This document shows positions 8,997 through 18,178 of a DNA stretch of 64,000 nucleotides, in pieces. The translations under genes were made by a program, and so were the position numbers. Each line of letters begins with the position of its first letter. Position 1 is the first letter of the stretch. The notes under the pieces are model-generated. The model did not search any database. It was given only the letters and a program-made list of their open reading frames with translations, and had not been told where the DNA came from. Origin of the DNA: Streptococcus ruminantium (lineage in GTDB: Bacteria; Bacillota; Bacilli; Lactobacillales; Streptococcaceae); NCBI RefSeq assembly GCF_003609975.1, contig NZ_AP018400.1:818501-882500 (forward strand), in the 5' to 3' direction.

Positions 8997-9914
8997 ATGA
9001 AAAACGAACAACTTGCTAGAGAGCTATCATCGCCTTCTAAGAACTCTCGTTTAGAGAGGTTTGGTAAGGTGGTGACCTTTCTTTGTTTATCATTGATTGT
9101 CTTTATCGTTGCGATGATTTTGATTTTCGTAGCACAGCGTGGTTTGTCTACTTTCTTTGTGGACGGAGTTAGTATTGTCGAATTCCTATTTGGTAGCAAA
9201 TGGGAGCCAAGCTCGAAAATATTTGGTGCCTTGCCAATGATTTCAGGTTCCTTTATTGTTACGATTTTGTCAGCAGTTGTAGCAACCCCTATTGCAATTG
9301 GTGCAGCTGTATTTATGACGGAAATATCGCCAAAACGTGGGGCGAAAATCTTGCAACCAGTTATCGAACTCTTGGTTGGGATTCCATCGGTTGTATATGG
9401 TTTTATCGGTTTACAAGTAGTTGTACCATTCGTGCGCTCCATTTTTGGAGGTACAGGTTTTGGTATCTTGTCAGGGGTATTTGTACTCTTTGTAATGATT
9501 TTGCCAACAGTGACCTTTATGACAGTAGATAGCTTGCGTGCCGTTCCTCGTCATTATAGAGAAGCTAGTCTGGCAATGGGGGCTACTCGCTGGCAAACAA
9601 TTTGGCGCGTTATTTTAAATGCAGCTAAACCGGGTATTTTTACAGCAGTTATCTTTGGTATGGCGCGTGCCTTTGGTGAAGCTTTGGCTATTCAGATGGT
9701 AGTCGGTAATTCGGCTGTCATCCCAACTTCTCTAACAACACCAGCAGCAACTCTAACTTCCATATTGACAATGGGGATTGGTAACACGGTTATGGGAACA
9801 GTTCAAAACAATGTTCTTTGGTCCTTGGCTCTTGTCTTACTCTTGATGAGTCTTATCTTTAATATGATTATGAAATTTATTACGAGAGAGGGTAAGAAAA
9901 ACTATGCACGCTAA
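8997..9914 (+). CDS. pstC: Phosphate ABC transporter permease PstC
   Basis: PstC is one of the two membrane channel subunits of the Pst importer, with 305 residues and about six transmembrane segments. The binding-protein-dependent permease motif is visible as R-E-A-S-L-A-M-G-A-T-R-W-Q (about 191-203), which docks on the PstB ATPases. The ribosome binding site GAGAAGGAG precedes the ATG. The coding end overlaps pstA by 11 nt. Confidence 0.96.
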   Translation: MKNEQLARELSSPSKNSRLERFGKVVTFLCLSLIVFIVAMILIFVAQRGLSTFFVDGVSIVEFLFGSKWEPSSKIFGALPMISGSFIVTILSAVVATPIAIGAAVFMTEISPKRGAKILQPVIELLVGIPSVVYGFIGLQVVVPFVRSIFGGTGFGILSGVFVLFVMILPTVTFMTVDSLRAVPRHYREASLAMGATRWQTIWRVILNAAKPGIFTAVIFGMARAFGEALAIQMVVGNSAVIPTSLTTPAATLTSILTMGIGNTVMGTVQNNVLWSLALVLLLMSLIFNMIMKFITREGKKNYAR

Positions 9915-10791
9915 AAAATTTGATAAATTTGCGACGGGTATTCTTTACTCTATCGCTGGTGTGATTGTCGTTATTTTGACATCATTGATTCTCTATATTT
10001 TACTTCGCGGTTTGCCGCATGTCAGTTGGGATTTCTTGACTAGTAAGTCTTCTTCTTACAAGGCAGGAGGCGGTATCGGCATTCAGCTTTATAATTCTTT
10101 TTTCCTTTTGGTTATAACGCTTTTTATATCTGTTCCTTTATCGACCGGTGCAGGAATCTATCTAGCTGAATATGCTAAAAAAGGTCCCTTGACAAACTTC
10201 ATTCGTACCTGTATTGAAATCTTGTCCTCTTTACCATCTGTTGTGGTTGGTTTGTTTGGTTACTTGATTTTCGTAGTACAGTTTGAATACGGATTTTCTA
10301 TCTTATCAGGTGCTTTGGCCCTCACCGTTTTCAATTTGCCACAGATGACGCGGAATGTTGAAGACAGCCTTCGACACGTTCACCATACTCAGCGTGAGGC
10401 TGGCTTGGCTCTTGGGCTATCTCGGTGGGAAACAGTACTTCATGTTGTTATTCCCGAAGCACTTCCCGGTATTGTAACTGGTATTGTTTTGGCTTCTGGT
10501 CGTATCTTTGGTGAAGCGGCAGCTCTTATCTATACAGCGGGACAATCAGCGCCAGCTCTTGACTGGTCAAATTGGAATCCATTGAGCGTTACCAGTCCGA
10601 TTTCTATCTTCCGCCAATCAGAAACCCTTGCAGTGCATATCTGGAAAGTAAACAGTGAAGGTACTATTCCAGATGCAACTCAAGTTTCGGCAGGTTCTGC
10701 GGCCATCCTCTTGGTCTTCATCTTGATTTTCAATCTTTCTGCTCGTTATATTGGTAAGAAAATTCATGCGAAAATGACTTCTGCAGTTTAA
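9904..10791 (+). CDS. pstA: Phosphate ABC transporter permease PstA
   Basis: This is the second membrane subunit of the phosphate importer, with 295 residues. It has several transmembrane helices and the coupling motif R-E-A-G-L-A-L-G-L-S-R-W-E near residue 163. It overlaps pstC and is followed 25 nt later by the first pstB with its own ribosome binding site (AAGGAG). Confidence 0.96.
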   Translation: MHAKKFDKFATGILYSIAGVIVVILTSLILYILLRGLPHVSWDFLTSKSSSYKAGGGIGIQLYNSFFLLVITLFISVPLSTGAGIYLAEYAKKGPLTNFIRTCIEILSSLPSVVVGLFGYLIFVVQFEYGFSILSGALALTVFNLPQMTRNVEDSLRHVHHTQREAGLALGLSRWETVLHVVIPEALPGIVTGIVLASGRIFGEAAALIYTAGQSAPALDWSNWNPLSVTSPISIFRQSETLAVHIWKVNSEGTIPDATQVSAGSAAILLVFILIFNLSARYIGKKIHAKMTSAV

Positions 10792-10816
10792 AAGTCAGAC
10801 GTAATAAGGAGAAAAA

Positions 10817-11620
10817 ATGGCAGATTATAACTGGAATGAACGCCATATCATCACTTTCCCAGAAGAAAAAATTGCTCTTTCAACAAAAGATGTTCATGTT
10901 TACTACGGTAAAAATGAAGCTATAAAGGGCATTGATATGCAGTTCGAGAAAAATAGAATTACAGCCCTGATTGGCCCATCGGGTTGTGGAAAATCAACCT
11001 ACCTTCGTAGTCTCAATCGTATGAATGACACCATTGATATTGCAAAGGTTACAGGTCAAATCCTCTATGAAGGAATCGACATTAACAAGCCGGGAATGAA
11101 TGTTTATGAGGTTCGTAAACATATAGGAATGGTATTCCAACGTCCAAACCCCTTTGCAAAGTCCATTTATCGTAATATTACTTTTGCACATGAGCGTGCA
11201 GGTGTAAAGGATAAGAAGGTTTTGGATGAGATTGTTGAAACCTCTCTCAAACAGGCAGCTCTTTGGGATCAAGTTAAGGACGACTTGCATAAGTCAGCCT
11301 TCACCTTGTCAGGCGGACAACAACAGCGCTTGTGTATTGCTCGAGCAATCTCTGTAAAACCACAAATTTTATTGATGGATGAGCCGGCCTCAGCCTTAGA
11401 TCCAATTGCGACCATGCAGTTGGAAGAAACCATGTTTGAGTTGAAGAAAGAATATACGATTATCATCGTAACGCACAACATGCAACAAGCAGCGCGTGCA
11501 AGTGATTATACAGCCTTCTTCTATCTTGGAGACTTGATTGAGTACGATAAGACAGCGAACGTTTTCCAAAATGCAAAACTAAAATCTACTAGTGATTATG
11601 TTTCAGGACATTTTGGATAG
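10817..11620 (+). CDS. pstB1: Phosphate ABC transporter ATPase PstB1
   Basis: This is the nucleotide-binding subunit of the Pst importer, with 267 residues. Walker [10 protein letters not shown] is at 53-61. The signature L-S-G-G-Q-Q-Q-R and Walker B I-L-L-M-D-E-P are intact. The switch histidine is present in I-V-T-H-N-M-Q-Q-A. It has an N-terminal extension of about 20 residues compared with its neighbour PstB2. Two consecutive pstB genes are the normal streptococcal arrangement. Confidence 0.96.
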   Translation: MADYNWNERHIITFPEEKIALSTKDVHVYYGKNEAIKGIDMQFEKNRITALIGPSGCGKSTYLRSLNRMNDTIDIAKVTGQILYEGIDINKPGMNVYEVRKHIGMVFQRPNPFAKSIYRNITFAHERAGVKDKKVLDEIVETSLKQAALWDQVKDDLHKSAFTLSGGQQQRLCIARAISVKPQILLMDEPASALDPIATMQLEETMFELKKEYTIIIVTHNMQQAARASDYTAFFYLGDLIEYDKTANVFQNAKLKSTSDYVSGHFG

Positions 11621-11628
11621 AAAGGAAG

Positions 11629-12390
11629 ATGATGACATCACCTATTTTACAAGTAAAAGATTTATCTGTTTACTACAATAAGAAAAGGGCTTTAAATAGT
11701 GTTTCAATTGATTTCTATCCAAATGAAATTACAGCCTTGATTGGTCCATCAGGTTCCGGTAAATCTACGCTTCTGCGTTCGATTAACCGAATGGGAGACC
11801 TGAATCCCGAAGTAACCTTGACTGGAGCAATTGATTATAACGGCAAGGATATTTACAGTCCTCGCACAGATACTGTTGATCTTCGTAAAGAAATCGGTAT
11901 GGTTTTCCAACAACCAAACCCGTTTCCAATGTCTATCTATGAAAATGTTGTTTATGGTCTTCGTATCAATGGTATTAAGGATAAAGCGGTTTTGGATGAA
12001 GCAGTTGAGCGCTCCTTGATTGGGGCATCCATTTGGAATGAAGTAAAGGATCGGTTGCACGATTCAGCAGTGGGACTGTCAGGGGGTCAGCAGCAGCGTG
12101 TTTGTGTTGCACGTGTGCTAGCAACCAGTCCTAAAATTATCCTTTTGGATGAACCAACATCTGCTCTTGATCCAATTTCAGCAGGCAAGATTGAAGATAC
12201 TCTGTATGGATTGAAGGATAAATATACCATGGTATTGGTAACTCGCTCCATGCAGCAAGCATCACGTATTTCTGACAAAACAGGCTTCTTCCTTGGTGGA
12301 AATCTGGTTGAATATAATTCGACAAAAGAAATGTTCTTAAATCCTGCTAATAAGGAAACAGAAGACTACATCACAGGTAAGTTCGGCTAA
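11629..12390 (+). CDS. pstB2: Phosphate ABC transporter ATPase PstB2, altered H-loop
   Basis: This is the second Pst ATPase, with 253 residues from ATG 11629; the adjacent ATG at 11632 is equally possible. Walker [10 protein letters not shown] (39-47), signature L-S-G-G-Q-Q-Q-R and Walker B I-L-L-D-E-P are intact. The H-loop reads V-T-R-S-M-Q-Q-A: Arg replaces the histidine found in V-T-H-N-M-Q-Q-A of PstB1. The pair may therefore work as a heterodimer with one atypical ATP site, or the Arg may be tolerated. It follows pstB1 by 8 nt. Confidence 0.95.
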   Translation: MMTSPILQVKDLSVYYNKKRALNSVSIDFYPNEITALIGPSGSGKSTLLRSINRMGDLNPEVTLTGAIDYNGKDIYSPRTDTVDLRKEIGMVFQQPNPFPMSIYENVVYGLRINGIKDKAVLDEAVERSLIGASIWNEVKDRLHDSAVGLSGGQQQRVCVARVLATSPKIILLDEPTSALDPISAGKIEDTLYGLKDKYTMVLVTRSMQQASRISDKTGFFLGGNLVEYNSTKEMFLNPANKETEDYITGKFG

Positions 12391-12419
12391 GCCCCGCAAG
12401 AAAAAGAAAAGAGGTTTAC

Positions 12420-13076
12420 ATGTTAAGAGCTCAATTTGAAGAAGAATTAGGAAAACTTCATAACCAATTTTATGCGATGGGAAATGAAGTATTGGCTCAG
12501 ATCAACAATGCTGTTCGTGCCTTTACAACTCATGATCGTGAATTGGCTAAAGAAGTTATTGAAGCAGACAAGAAAATCAATGCTTTTGAAGTAAAACTAG
12601 AAAAAAAATCACTTGAAATCATTGCCCTTCAACAACCAGTTTCTACTGACCTTCGTCGTGTTATCACTGTTTTGAAGGCAACCAGTGATCTTGAACGTAT
12701 GGGAGACCATGCTGTTTCGGTTGCGAAAGCTGCTATCCGCATGAAGGGAGAGGTTCGCATTCCCATTGTTGAAGAAAAGATCAAAAAAATGGGACGTGAA
12801 GTTCGCCAGCTAGTAGAAGAAACGTTGGAACTTTACCTGAGTGATGACGAGATGGAAAGAGCTTATGAAGTGGCTGCTCGTGATGAAGTTGTAAATGAAT
12901 TTTACTCAGCCATTCAAGAGCTGACGACAGAGGAAATCAAGAAAAACCCAGAAGCCTTGATTGCAGGTCGTGACTACTACCAAGTACTAACTTACTTGGA
13001 GCGTACTGGTGACTATGCAAAAAATATTTGTGAGTGGGTTGTGTACCTTCGTACAGGCGATATTACAGAATTATAA
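12420..13076 (+). CDS. phoU: Phosphate signalling protein PhoU
   Basis: PhoU is a cytoplasmic protein with two repeated three-helix PhoU domains (about 1-105 and 115-215). It couples the Pst transporter to control of phosphate uptake and signalling. The acidic and basic metal-site motifs of the family are visible as D-L-E-R-M-G-D-H near 88 and L-E-R-T-G-D-Y-A-K-N near 196. At 218 residues it is full length. It is the last gene of the pst operon and a strong terminator follows at once. Confidence 0.95.
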   Translation: MLRAQFEEELGKLHNQFYAMGNEVLAQINNAVRAFTTHDRELAKEVIEADKKINAFEVKLEKKSLEIIALQQPVSTDLRRVITVLKATSDLERMGDHAVSVAKAAIRMKGEVRIPIVEEKIKKMGREVRQLVEETLELYLSDDEMERAYEVAARDEVVNEFYSAIQELTTEEIKKNPEALIAGRDYYQVLTYLERTGDYAKNICEWVVYLRTGDITEL

Positions 13077-13077
13077 G

Positions 13078-13105
13078 ATAGGGCTTATAGAAGCTCTATT
13101 TTTAA
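13078..13105 (+). terminator. Terminator of the pst operon
   Basis: ATAGGGCTT (13078-13086) pairs with AAGCTCTAT (13091-13099), with one G-U pair and an ATAG loop. TTTTTAATTTT follows. It lies directly after the phoU stop. Confidence 0.85.
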
Positions 13106-13423
13106 TTTTAGACAAGTTTAAGAAAGTTACTGTATAGTCTAGAGTAGACGAACTAAGTAGTGTTATTCTTGATGGCAGTTGAAAACTACGCTAAATACAA
13201 AGAGCTAAACTCCCATGTTCAAAAAATGATTACTAGTACGATTTTTAAGAAAATATACTTCAGAAATTGATATGGTAACTGTTTTATGGGACAATAGATA
13301 AAATAGTTTTTGTTTTTTTCATTCCATGATATAATAAACTTATTATAAGGATAGAAAAGGAAATCGTCCAAATCAAGTATAGTTTTTGGGTCTACGATTT
13401 TAAGAGTAATTTAGGAGGGAAAA
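13106..13423 (+). promoter_or_regulatory. Intergenic phoU-ciaR with ciaR promoter
   Basis: This gap contains an extended -10 box TGATATAAT (13327-13335) and so a ciaR leader of about 80 nt. TTTAAG-AGTAA-TTTAGG lies at 13399-13415. It resembles the CiaR direct repeat TTTAAG-N5-TTTAAG with one mismatch and overlaps the ribosome binding site. A 32-codon ORF (13172-13270) has no ribosome binding site and is probably chance or a remnant. I recognise nothing else in the stretch. Confidence 0.5.
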
Positions 13424-14098
13424 ATGATTAAAATCTTATTGATAGAAGATGATTTGAGTCTATCCAATTCAGTCTTTGATTTTTTGGATGACTTTGCAGA
13501 TGTCATGCAAGTCTTTGATGGCGAAGAAGGAATCTATGAAGCAGAGATGGGGATTTACGATTTGATTCTCTTAGACTTGATGTTGCCTGAAAAGGATGGT
13601 TTCCAAGTATTGAAAGAGTTACGTGAGAAGGGTGTGGTAACGCCAGTTCTCATCACTACAGCTAAAGAAAGCTTGGAAGATAAAGGTCATGGTTTTGAAT
13701 TGGGAGCAGATGATTACCTCATTAAGCCATTTTACTTAGAGGAGCTGAAAATGCGCATTCAAGCCCTATTAAAACGGGCTGGTAAATTTAATGAGGAAAG
13801 CACACTGAGTTTTGGAGATATCTTAGTTGATTTGTCCACGAACACGACAACCGTGAATGGTCAACCAGTTGAATTGCTGGGGAAAGAATTTGATTTGTTA
13901 GTCTACTTCCTACAGAATCAGAATGTTATTCTGCCTAAAACACAAATTTTTGATCGCATTTGGGGATTTGACAGTGACACTACCATTTCAGTCGTTGAAG
14001 TCTACGTATCTAAGGTTCGGAAAAAATTGAAAGGGACGGCTTTTGGGGAACATCTTCAAACCCTTCGTAGTGTCGGTTATATTTTGAAGAATGACTAA
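13424..14098 (+). CDS. ciaR: Response regulator CiaR
   Basis: CiaR is an OmpR/PhoB-family response regulator. In streptococci it controls cell-envelope stress, competence and small csRNAs. The receiver domain has acidic E-D-D at 8-10 and the phosphorylation site Asp51 in L-L-D-L-M-L-P. The winged-helix DNA-binding domain (about 125-222) ends with V-R-K-K-L-K-G and R-S-V-G-Y. It is nearly identical in layout to the pneumococcal protein (224 residues). An AGGAGGG ribosome binding site precedes the ATG. It overlaps ciaH by 8 nt. Confidence 0.96.
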   Translation: MIKILLIEDDLSLSNSVFDFLDDFADVMQVFDGEEGIYEAEMGIYDLILLDLMLPEKDGFQVLKELREKGVVTPVLITTAKESLEDKGHGFELGADDYLIKPFYLEELKMRIQALLKRAGKFNEESTLSFGDILVDLSTNTTTVNGQPVELLGKEFDLLVYFLQNQNVILPKTQIFDRIWGFDSDTTISVVEVYVSKVRKKLKGTAFGEHLQTLRSVGYILKND

Positions 14099-15461
14099 GC
14101 GATTTAGAAAGCTAGTTTACACGGATAAATTTTCTTTCTTTATCCGCTATTTTGCAGTCTTTACTCTGATTTTTGGTCTGATGACAGCTATCATCTTTCA
14201 ATTGATGCGTTCAACCATGTATGAAAATTCGGATGACACGCTACATCGAATCAAAGAAGAACCTGCAATGGCAGTTGGACTGGCAGTGGCGAGAGCCTAT
14301 CAACCGAATTCAGAACTCACTCTCCAAGACAATTCAAATAGGAATACGACGGCTTCCATTTTGGATGATACGATGACGCCCCAAAGCGGAAATGGGGAAC
14401 AATTGAGGTTGGGAGTGAATACTCACGTACTGCTGTATAACAAGAATGGTGAAATCATTAACCCTGATAAATTCACCGGCTTATCAAGGTTGACCTTAGA
14501 CAAGGAAAATTTAGATGAAATTAGGGAAACGACCGTTAAATCTTCTTTTGGACTGAATGAAAATTATCGTTATGTAACGATTAAACTGGTAGTCGAGGAA
14601 CTCGGTCATTATGCGGTTTACGATATAAAGTATGCAACTATCCTAGTGAATGTTAGCCAAATTAAATCATCTATTGAGAAGTATGAAGCAACAGTTGCTG
14701 TTGTAATGGTTTCTGCTTGGTTGATTTCTATCTTGGCAAGTATTTACTTGTCCAATCTTAGTATGCGTCCTATTTTGACTAGCTATCAGAAACAAAAGGA
14801 TTTTGTGGAAAATGCCAGTCATGAGCTACGTACACCATTAGCTGTTTTACAGAACCGCTTGGAAGGGTTGTTCCGTCATCCTGAAACGACCATTTTGGAA
14901 AGTAGCGAAAGTATCGGATCTAGTTTGGAGGAGGTCCGCAATATGCGGTTACTGACGACCAATTTGCTCAATCTCGCACGCCGGGATGATGGTTTTAAAC
15001 TAGATATGGTAGAAGTACCTCCTACCTATTTTGATGAAATATTTGATAACTATATTATAATTGCTGAAGAAAACGGCAAGAAGGTGACTGTCAACAATTT
15101 AATTAGCCAGTCTATTCGAACGGACAAAGTTTTAATTAAGCAATTGCTGACCATCTTATTTGATAATGCAATGAAATACACCGATGATGATTGCGATATT
15201 CAAATTACAGCCAGTATAAAAGATAAATTAGTCTGCTTTACCATTGCGGATAATGGCTTAGGAATTACCGACAACGACAAAAAGAAAATATTTGATCGTT
15301 TCTATCGGGTTGATAAGGCTAGAACACGTCAAAAAGGTGGATTCGGTCTAGGCTTATCTTTGGCGCAGCAGATTATCAAGGCTCTGAATGGAGAAATTTT
15401 CGTTAGGGATAATCAGCCTAAAGGGACTGTTTTTGAGGTGCAACTTCCAATCAAAAAATAA
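14091..15461 (+). CDS. ciaH: Sensor histidine kinase CiaH
   Basis: CiaH is the membrane partner of CiaR, with 456 residues. It has transmembrane segments at about 18-40 and 200-222, with an extracytoplasmic sensor of about 160 residues between them. The H-box N-A-S-H-E-L-R-T-P carries the phosphorylated His244. The N-box F-D-N-A-M-K-Y and G-boxes D-N-G-L-G-I and G-G-F-G-L-G-L-S are intact. The gene is translationally coupled to ciaR and ends in a terminator. Confidence 0.96.
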   Translation: MTKRFRKLVYTDKFSFFIRYFAVFTLIFGLMTAIIFQLMRSTMYENSDDTLHRIKEEPAMAVGLAVARAYQPNSELTLQDNSNRNTTASILDDTMTPQSGNGEQLRLGVNTHVLLYNKNGEIINPDKFTGLSRLTLDKENLDEIRETTVKSSFGLNENYRYVTIKLVVEELGHYAVYDIKYATILVNVSQIKSSIEKYEATVAVVMVSAWLISILASIYLSNLSMRPILTSYQKQKDFVENASHELRTPLAVLQNRLEGLFRHPETTILESSESIGSSLEEVRNMRLLTTNLLNLARRDDGFKLDMVEVPPTYFDEIFDNYIIIAEENGKKVTVNNLISQSIRTDKVLIKQLLTILFDNAMKYTDDDCDIQITASIKDKLVCFTIADNGLGITDNDKKKIFDRFYRVDKARTRQKGGFGLGLSLAQQIIKALNGEIFVRDNQPKGTVFEVQLPIKK

Positions 15462-15517
15462 GGCCTAATAAGAGTAAGCGTAAAAAGCTTTGCTTCTTAT
15501 CAGGTCTTTTTTTTCGA
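15462..15517 (+). terminator. Terminator of ciaRH
   Basis: GGCCTAATAAGA (starting at 15463) pairs with TCTTATCAGGTC, leaving one mismatch. A long loop encloses a small AAGC/GCTT hairpin, and a run of eight T follows. Confidence 0.8.
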
Positions 15518-15631
15518 GTCAGAAAGGAATAAGTTCACATAGTGTCAACCGATAGTACTTAACTTTTAGTGGTTTAGATGGTAGAATTATCACATACCAA
15601 AATGCTAAAAAAAAAAAAGGAGAGTTAAATT

Positions 15632-16396
15632 ATGTCAGAAACTACACTAAAGGGAACAGCAAGAAGGGCTCTGTATACCATGCTTGCTTCTTGGGGAAAT
15701 ATTATTTTGTTTACAGGTTTTGCTTTTTTTCTGACGAAGTTCATACTAGGTCAAGTTGGAACAGGACGAGGTGGATCAGATGGTACCAAAATACTGATTG
15801 CCATAGGAGTTTTCCTTTTCTGTATGTTACTTGCTTCTTTAGGCTTATACACGCTGAAAAGCTCGCAAACCATCTATTACTTTAAAGATGGATTTACTAT
15901 TGGTAAAAATGGTGAAAAAATCCTTTACCAAGGGCTTCAGTATCACTTTGTTCCAGGAACAACACCAGATAGAGTGATGGCTATTTTTTACAAATCTGCT
16001 GGTAAAATAAAAAGAATTCCCGCAGTTTCGTATGCAACGAATGCTTTTGCTACTTTTCAGGAGGATGTTGTTGAGGCGAACTTGCCACAGGCTATTCAAA
16101 AAATTGAAAATGGTGGAACAGTTGAGTTTAGAGCTGTAGGAAAAGGTAGTGCCACCGTGAAAAATCTAGAGAAAAAACTCGAAAATGGTATCAAAATCAA
16201 GGTCAATACAGAAAGCATTACCTTTGATGATGAGGTATATAACTGGGCGGATTATACCATCATTTCAGATTATGTTGGTTTGGTCGTTGTCTTAGACTCA
16301 GAAACAAATAAAAAAATCATGAGCTTTAATCAAAAATATTTAGTGGAGCAACCACACATTCTGACAGGTTTGGTAAATATTCTTGGAGGACGTTAG
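15632..16396 (+). CDS. Two-helix membrane protein of unknown function
   Basis: This is a 254-residue protein. Two predicted transmembrane helices (about 15-38 and 52-72) flank a short Gly-rich extracellular loop, and a soluble domain of about 180 residues follows. I recognise no family. The soluble part alternates strands and helices and has K-N-L-E-K-K-L-E-N-G-I-K-I-K-V near its centre. The ribosome binding site GGAGAG is preceded by an uninterrupted run of twelve A (15607-15618). It ends on the start of the next gene, so the two are probably co-translated. Confidence 0.75.
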   Translation: MSETTLKGTARRALYTMLASWGNIILFTGFAFFLTKFILGQVGTGRGGSDGTKILIAIGVFLFCMLLASLGLYTLKSSQTIYYFKDGFTIGKNGEKILYQGLQYHFVPGTTPDRVMAIFYKSAGKIKRIPAVSYATNAFATFQEDVVEANLPQAIQKIENGGTVEFRAVGKGSATVKNLEKKLENGIKIKVNTESITFDDEVYNWADYTIISDYVGLVVVLDSETNKKIMSFNQKYLVEQPHILTGLVNILGGR

Positions 16397-17583
16397 TGAA
16401 AAATCATTTTAGAGGAACGGTGTCCCCTTGGACTATCCGCAAGGTTAATAAATGGTTAGCTTTTCTTGGTAGTCTATCGGGCTTTATTATTGCAACCATA
16501 GCATTGTACCTTTTTGCTATTTGGGGATATGCAAATAATCGTCTTGTCTTACTTGCTCTTTTACCATTGACCGGTACAGTTTGGTTTTCAACATTTGATA
16601 AGAAACAGTCAAGATCATCTTCTTCAGATGATTATTGGGATTTTGGCAAAGCGGAGAAAAAGAAGTCAAAATTTGATAAAGTAGATCCTAGCATAGATTG
16701 GTTCGGTGCGGTCGTTAGTATTGTTTTTGCCTATCTATCAATTTATTTATCCGAAGTCTTGGTTTTAGTTCATGCCTATCAAAAAGCGGGCTGGCAGAAT
16801 GGCTTTTTCTCTTTGTTTACTGGTATTTTTACCAACATCTTGAGAATGGATGAGGCTAGCAAATATCTGTGGAAGCATTGGATTGGTTTGACAATAGTTC
16901 TTATGGTTGTTATTGTCGGTCTGTCTTTTCATTACATTTATATGAGAATGAATGTGACTCCTGGTCGCAAATTAACGGATGCAGAAAAAGCAAAATTAGC
17001 CTATGGAGCTGTTCTATTTACAAGAAATGGCTTATCTTATGATTATTTGCTGGGCTACTTGCCAACAGGCCGAATCAAAGCCAAAGAAGCAAAAGAGATG
17101 CTGGCCCGTGATTGGGACATTCATAATAAGAATGATGTTCTTCAGATTGTCAATGACTTATTGGACAAGAATTCCATCATTGGCGATTTAGATCAACTGT
17201 TGCAAAATATCCGTGATGGACAAGCGGATGTAGAGGATCAAGCTATTTATGACGATATTATCAGCAATCTAATGGCTCATTATCAATATACTGATAAAGA
17301 GTTGGAAAAAGTTCAAACTCTGGGTGCATGGAATAGTGATCGCCTAGTGAATTTAGTGCGGTATGCCTATGCTGCTAGGTACATCTCAGAAAAGGAGATG
17401 TGGGATATGGTTGATCAAGCAATTATCTATGCTAAGCATAGGTATGGTACATGGAGAGAATACTTTGCGGCTGTTATCCTTGGGCGAAGTCTTGGCTGGG
17501 GTGGTGATTTTGAAAGCAATCGAATAGTTGCTATGAAATTATTGAACAATCCCAATAGCATCTACAAACAATATCCCTTCTAA
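16396..17583 (+). CDS. Membrane-anchored DUF1266-like protein
   Basis: This protein has 395 residues. It starts at GTG 16396, eight bases after a GGAGG ribosome binding site, with the GTG overlapping the previous stop. Four hydrophobic segments (about 20-43, 48-66, 96-120 and 155-178) precede a cytoplasmic C-terminal domain (about 200-395). That domain resembles DUF1266: W-N-S-D-R-L-V-N-L-V-R, then Y-I-S-E-K-E-M-W, then S-L-G-W-G-G-D. DUF1266 proteins are unstudied and often occur near secreted or toxin systems; here the only partner is the preceding membrane protein. Confidence 0.75.
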   Translation: MKNHFRGTVSPWTIRKVNKWLAFLGSLSGFIIATIALYLFAIWGYANNRLVLLALLPLTGTVWFSTFDKKQSRSSSSDDYWDFGKAEKKKSKFDKVDPSIDWFGAVVSIVFAYLSIYLSEVLVLVHAYQKAGWQNGFFSLFTGIFTNILRMDEASKYLWKHWIGLTIVLMVVIVGLSFHYIYMRMNVTPGRKLTDAEKAKLAYGAVLFTRNGLSYDYLLGYLPTGRIKAKEAKEMLARDWDIHNKNDVLQIVNDLLDKNSIIGDLDQLLQNIRDGQADVEDQAIYDDIISNLMAHYQYTDKELEKVQTLGAWNSDRLVNLVRYAYAARYISEKEMWDMVDQAIIYAKHRYGTWREYFAAVILGRSLGWGGDFESNRIVAMKLLNNPNSIYKQYPF

Positions 17584-17780
17584 TACCATATCCATACCAC
17601 CACATTCTTGAATGCTTTGTCTTCTAAAAGTTTCTTTGGCGATTAACTTTCAACTTCAATGACAAGCCATAAAGTTTTCTTGTCAACATGGTGTTGTTAT
17701 CCATCGTGTTAGACTTGATTGTTTCATTCGTTTTTCTATCATTTGTCAGAAGTGGTAGTTTTTTCAAGGATATTATTTTA

Positions 17781-17814
17781 GAAGACAGTACTTTTGAGCT
17801 ACTGTCTTCTTTTC
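17781..17814 (+). terminator. Terminator after the DUF1266-like gene
   Basis: GAAGACAGTA (17781-17790) pairs perfectly with TACTGTCTTC (17800-17809) around a 9-nt loop, followed by TTTTCT. Confidence 0.88.
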
Positions 17815-17844
17815 TATCTATTTAGGTAACATCTTTTTAATATA

Positions 17845-17876
17845 AAGAAAAACAGCCCTACGGACTGTTTTTTAAG
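17845..17876 (-). terminator. Terminator of rpsT
   Basis: On the minus strand AAACAGTCC, GTA, GGGCTGTTT forms a stem with one G-U pair and is followed by a T run. It begins at the rpsT stop. Confidence 0.8.
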
Positions 17877-18105
17877 CAAGTTTTGATGCAAGACGTGCTT
17901 TATCGCGGCTTGCTTTATTTTTGTGAATCAAACCTTTAGTTTCTGCTTTATCAATTGCTGAGCTAGCAGCACGGAAAAGCTCTTCAGATGGGTTAGCTTC
18001 AAATGCTTTGATTGCAGTACGCATAGCTGATTTTTGTGCTGAGTTTTTCGCGTTTTGTTTAACGTTCAATTCAGCGCGTTTGATAGCTGACTTAATGTTT
18101 GCCAA
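17872..18105 (-). CDS. rpsT: 30S ribosomal protein S20, TTG start
   Basis: S20 binds 16S rRNA early in 30S assembly. The 77-residue sequence (starting [13 protein letters not shown] after the initiator, ending R-L-A-S-K-L-A) matches streptococcal S20. The codon at the conserved Met position is TTG at 18105, five bases after a GGAGGTG ribosome binding site. The in-frame upstream TTG at 18171 lies before the predicted transcription start, so it cannot be used. E. coli rpsT also starts with UUG, where this codon takes part in autogenous control. Confidence 0.95.
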   Translation of the reverse strand: MANIKSAIKRAELNVKQNAKNSAQKSAMRTAIKAFEANPSEELFRAASSAIDKAETKGLIHKNKASRDKARLASKLA

Positions 18106-18142
18106 TGGTTTCACCTCCACCCTTTCTTGTACTAACCATACC

Positions 18143-18171
18143 ATTATATCTGAAAAGATGGGTTTTGACAA
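18143..18171 (-). promoter_or_regulatory. Promoter of rpsT
   Basis: On the minus strand TTGTCA (18171-18166), a 17-bp spacer and TATAAT (18148-18143). The transcript should start near 18136, which gives a leader of about 31 nt. Confidence 0.85.
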
Positions 18172-18178
18172 GTGAAAT

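Noticed and set aside
8939-9442. 167-codon minus-strand ORF opposite pstC
   Set aside because: It lies wholly antisense to pstS/pstC with no ribosome binding site, and its composition is the mirror of the coding strand.
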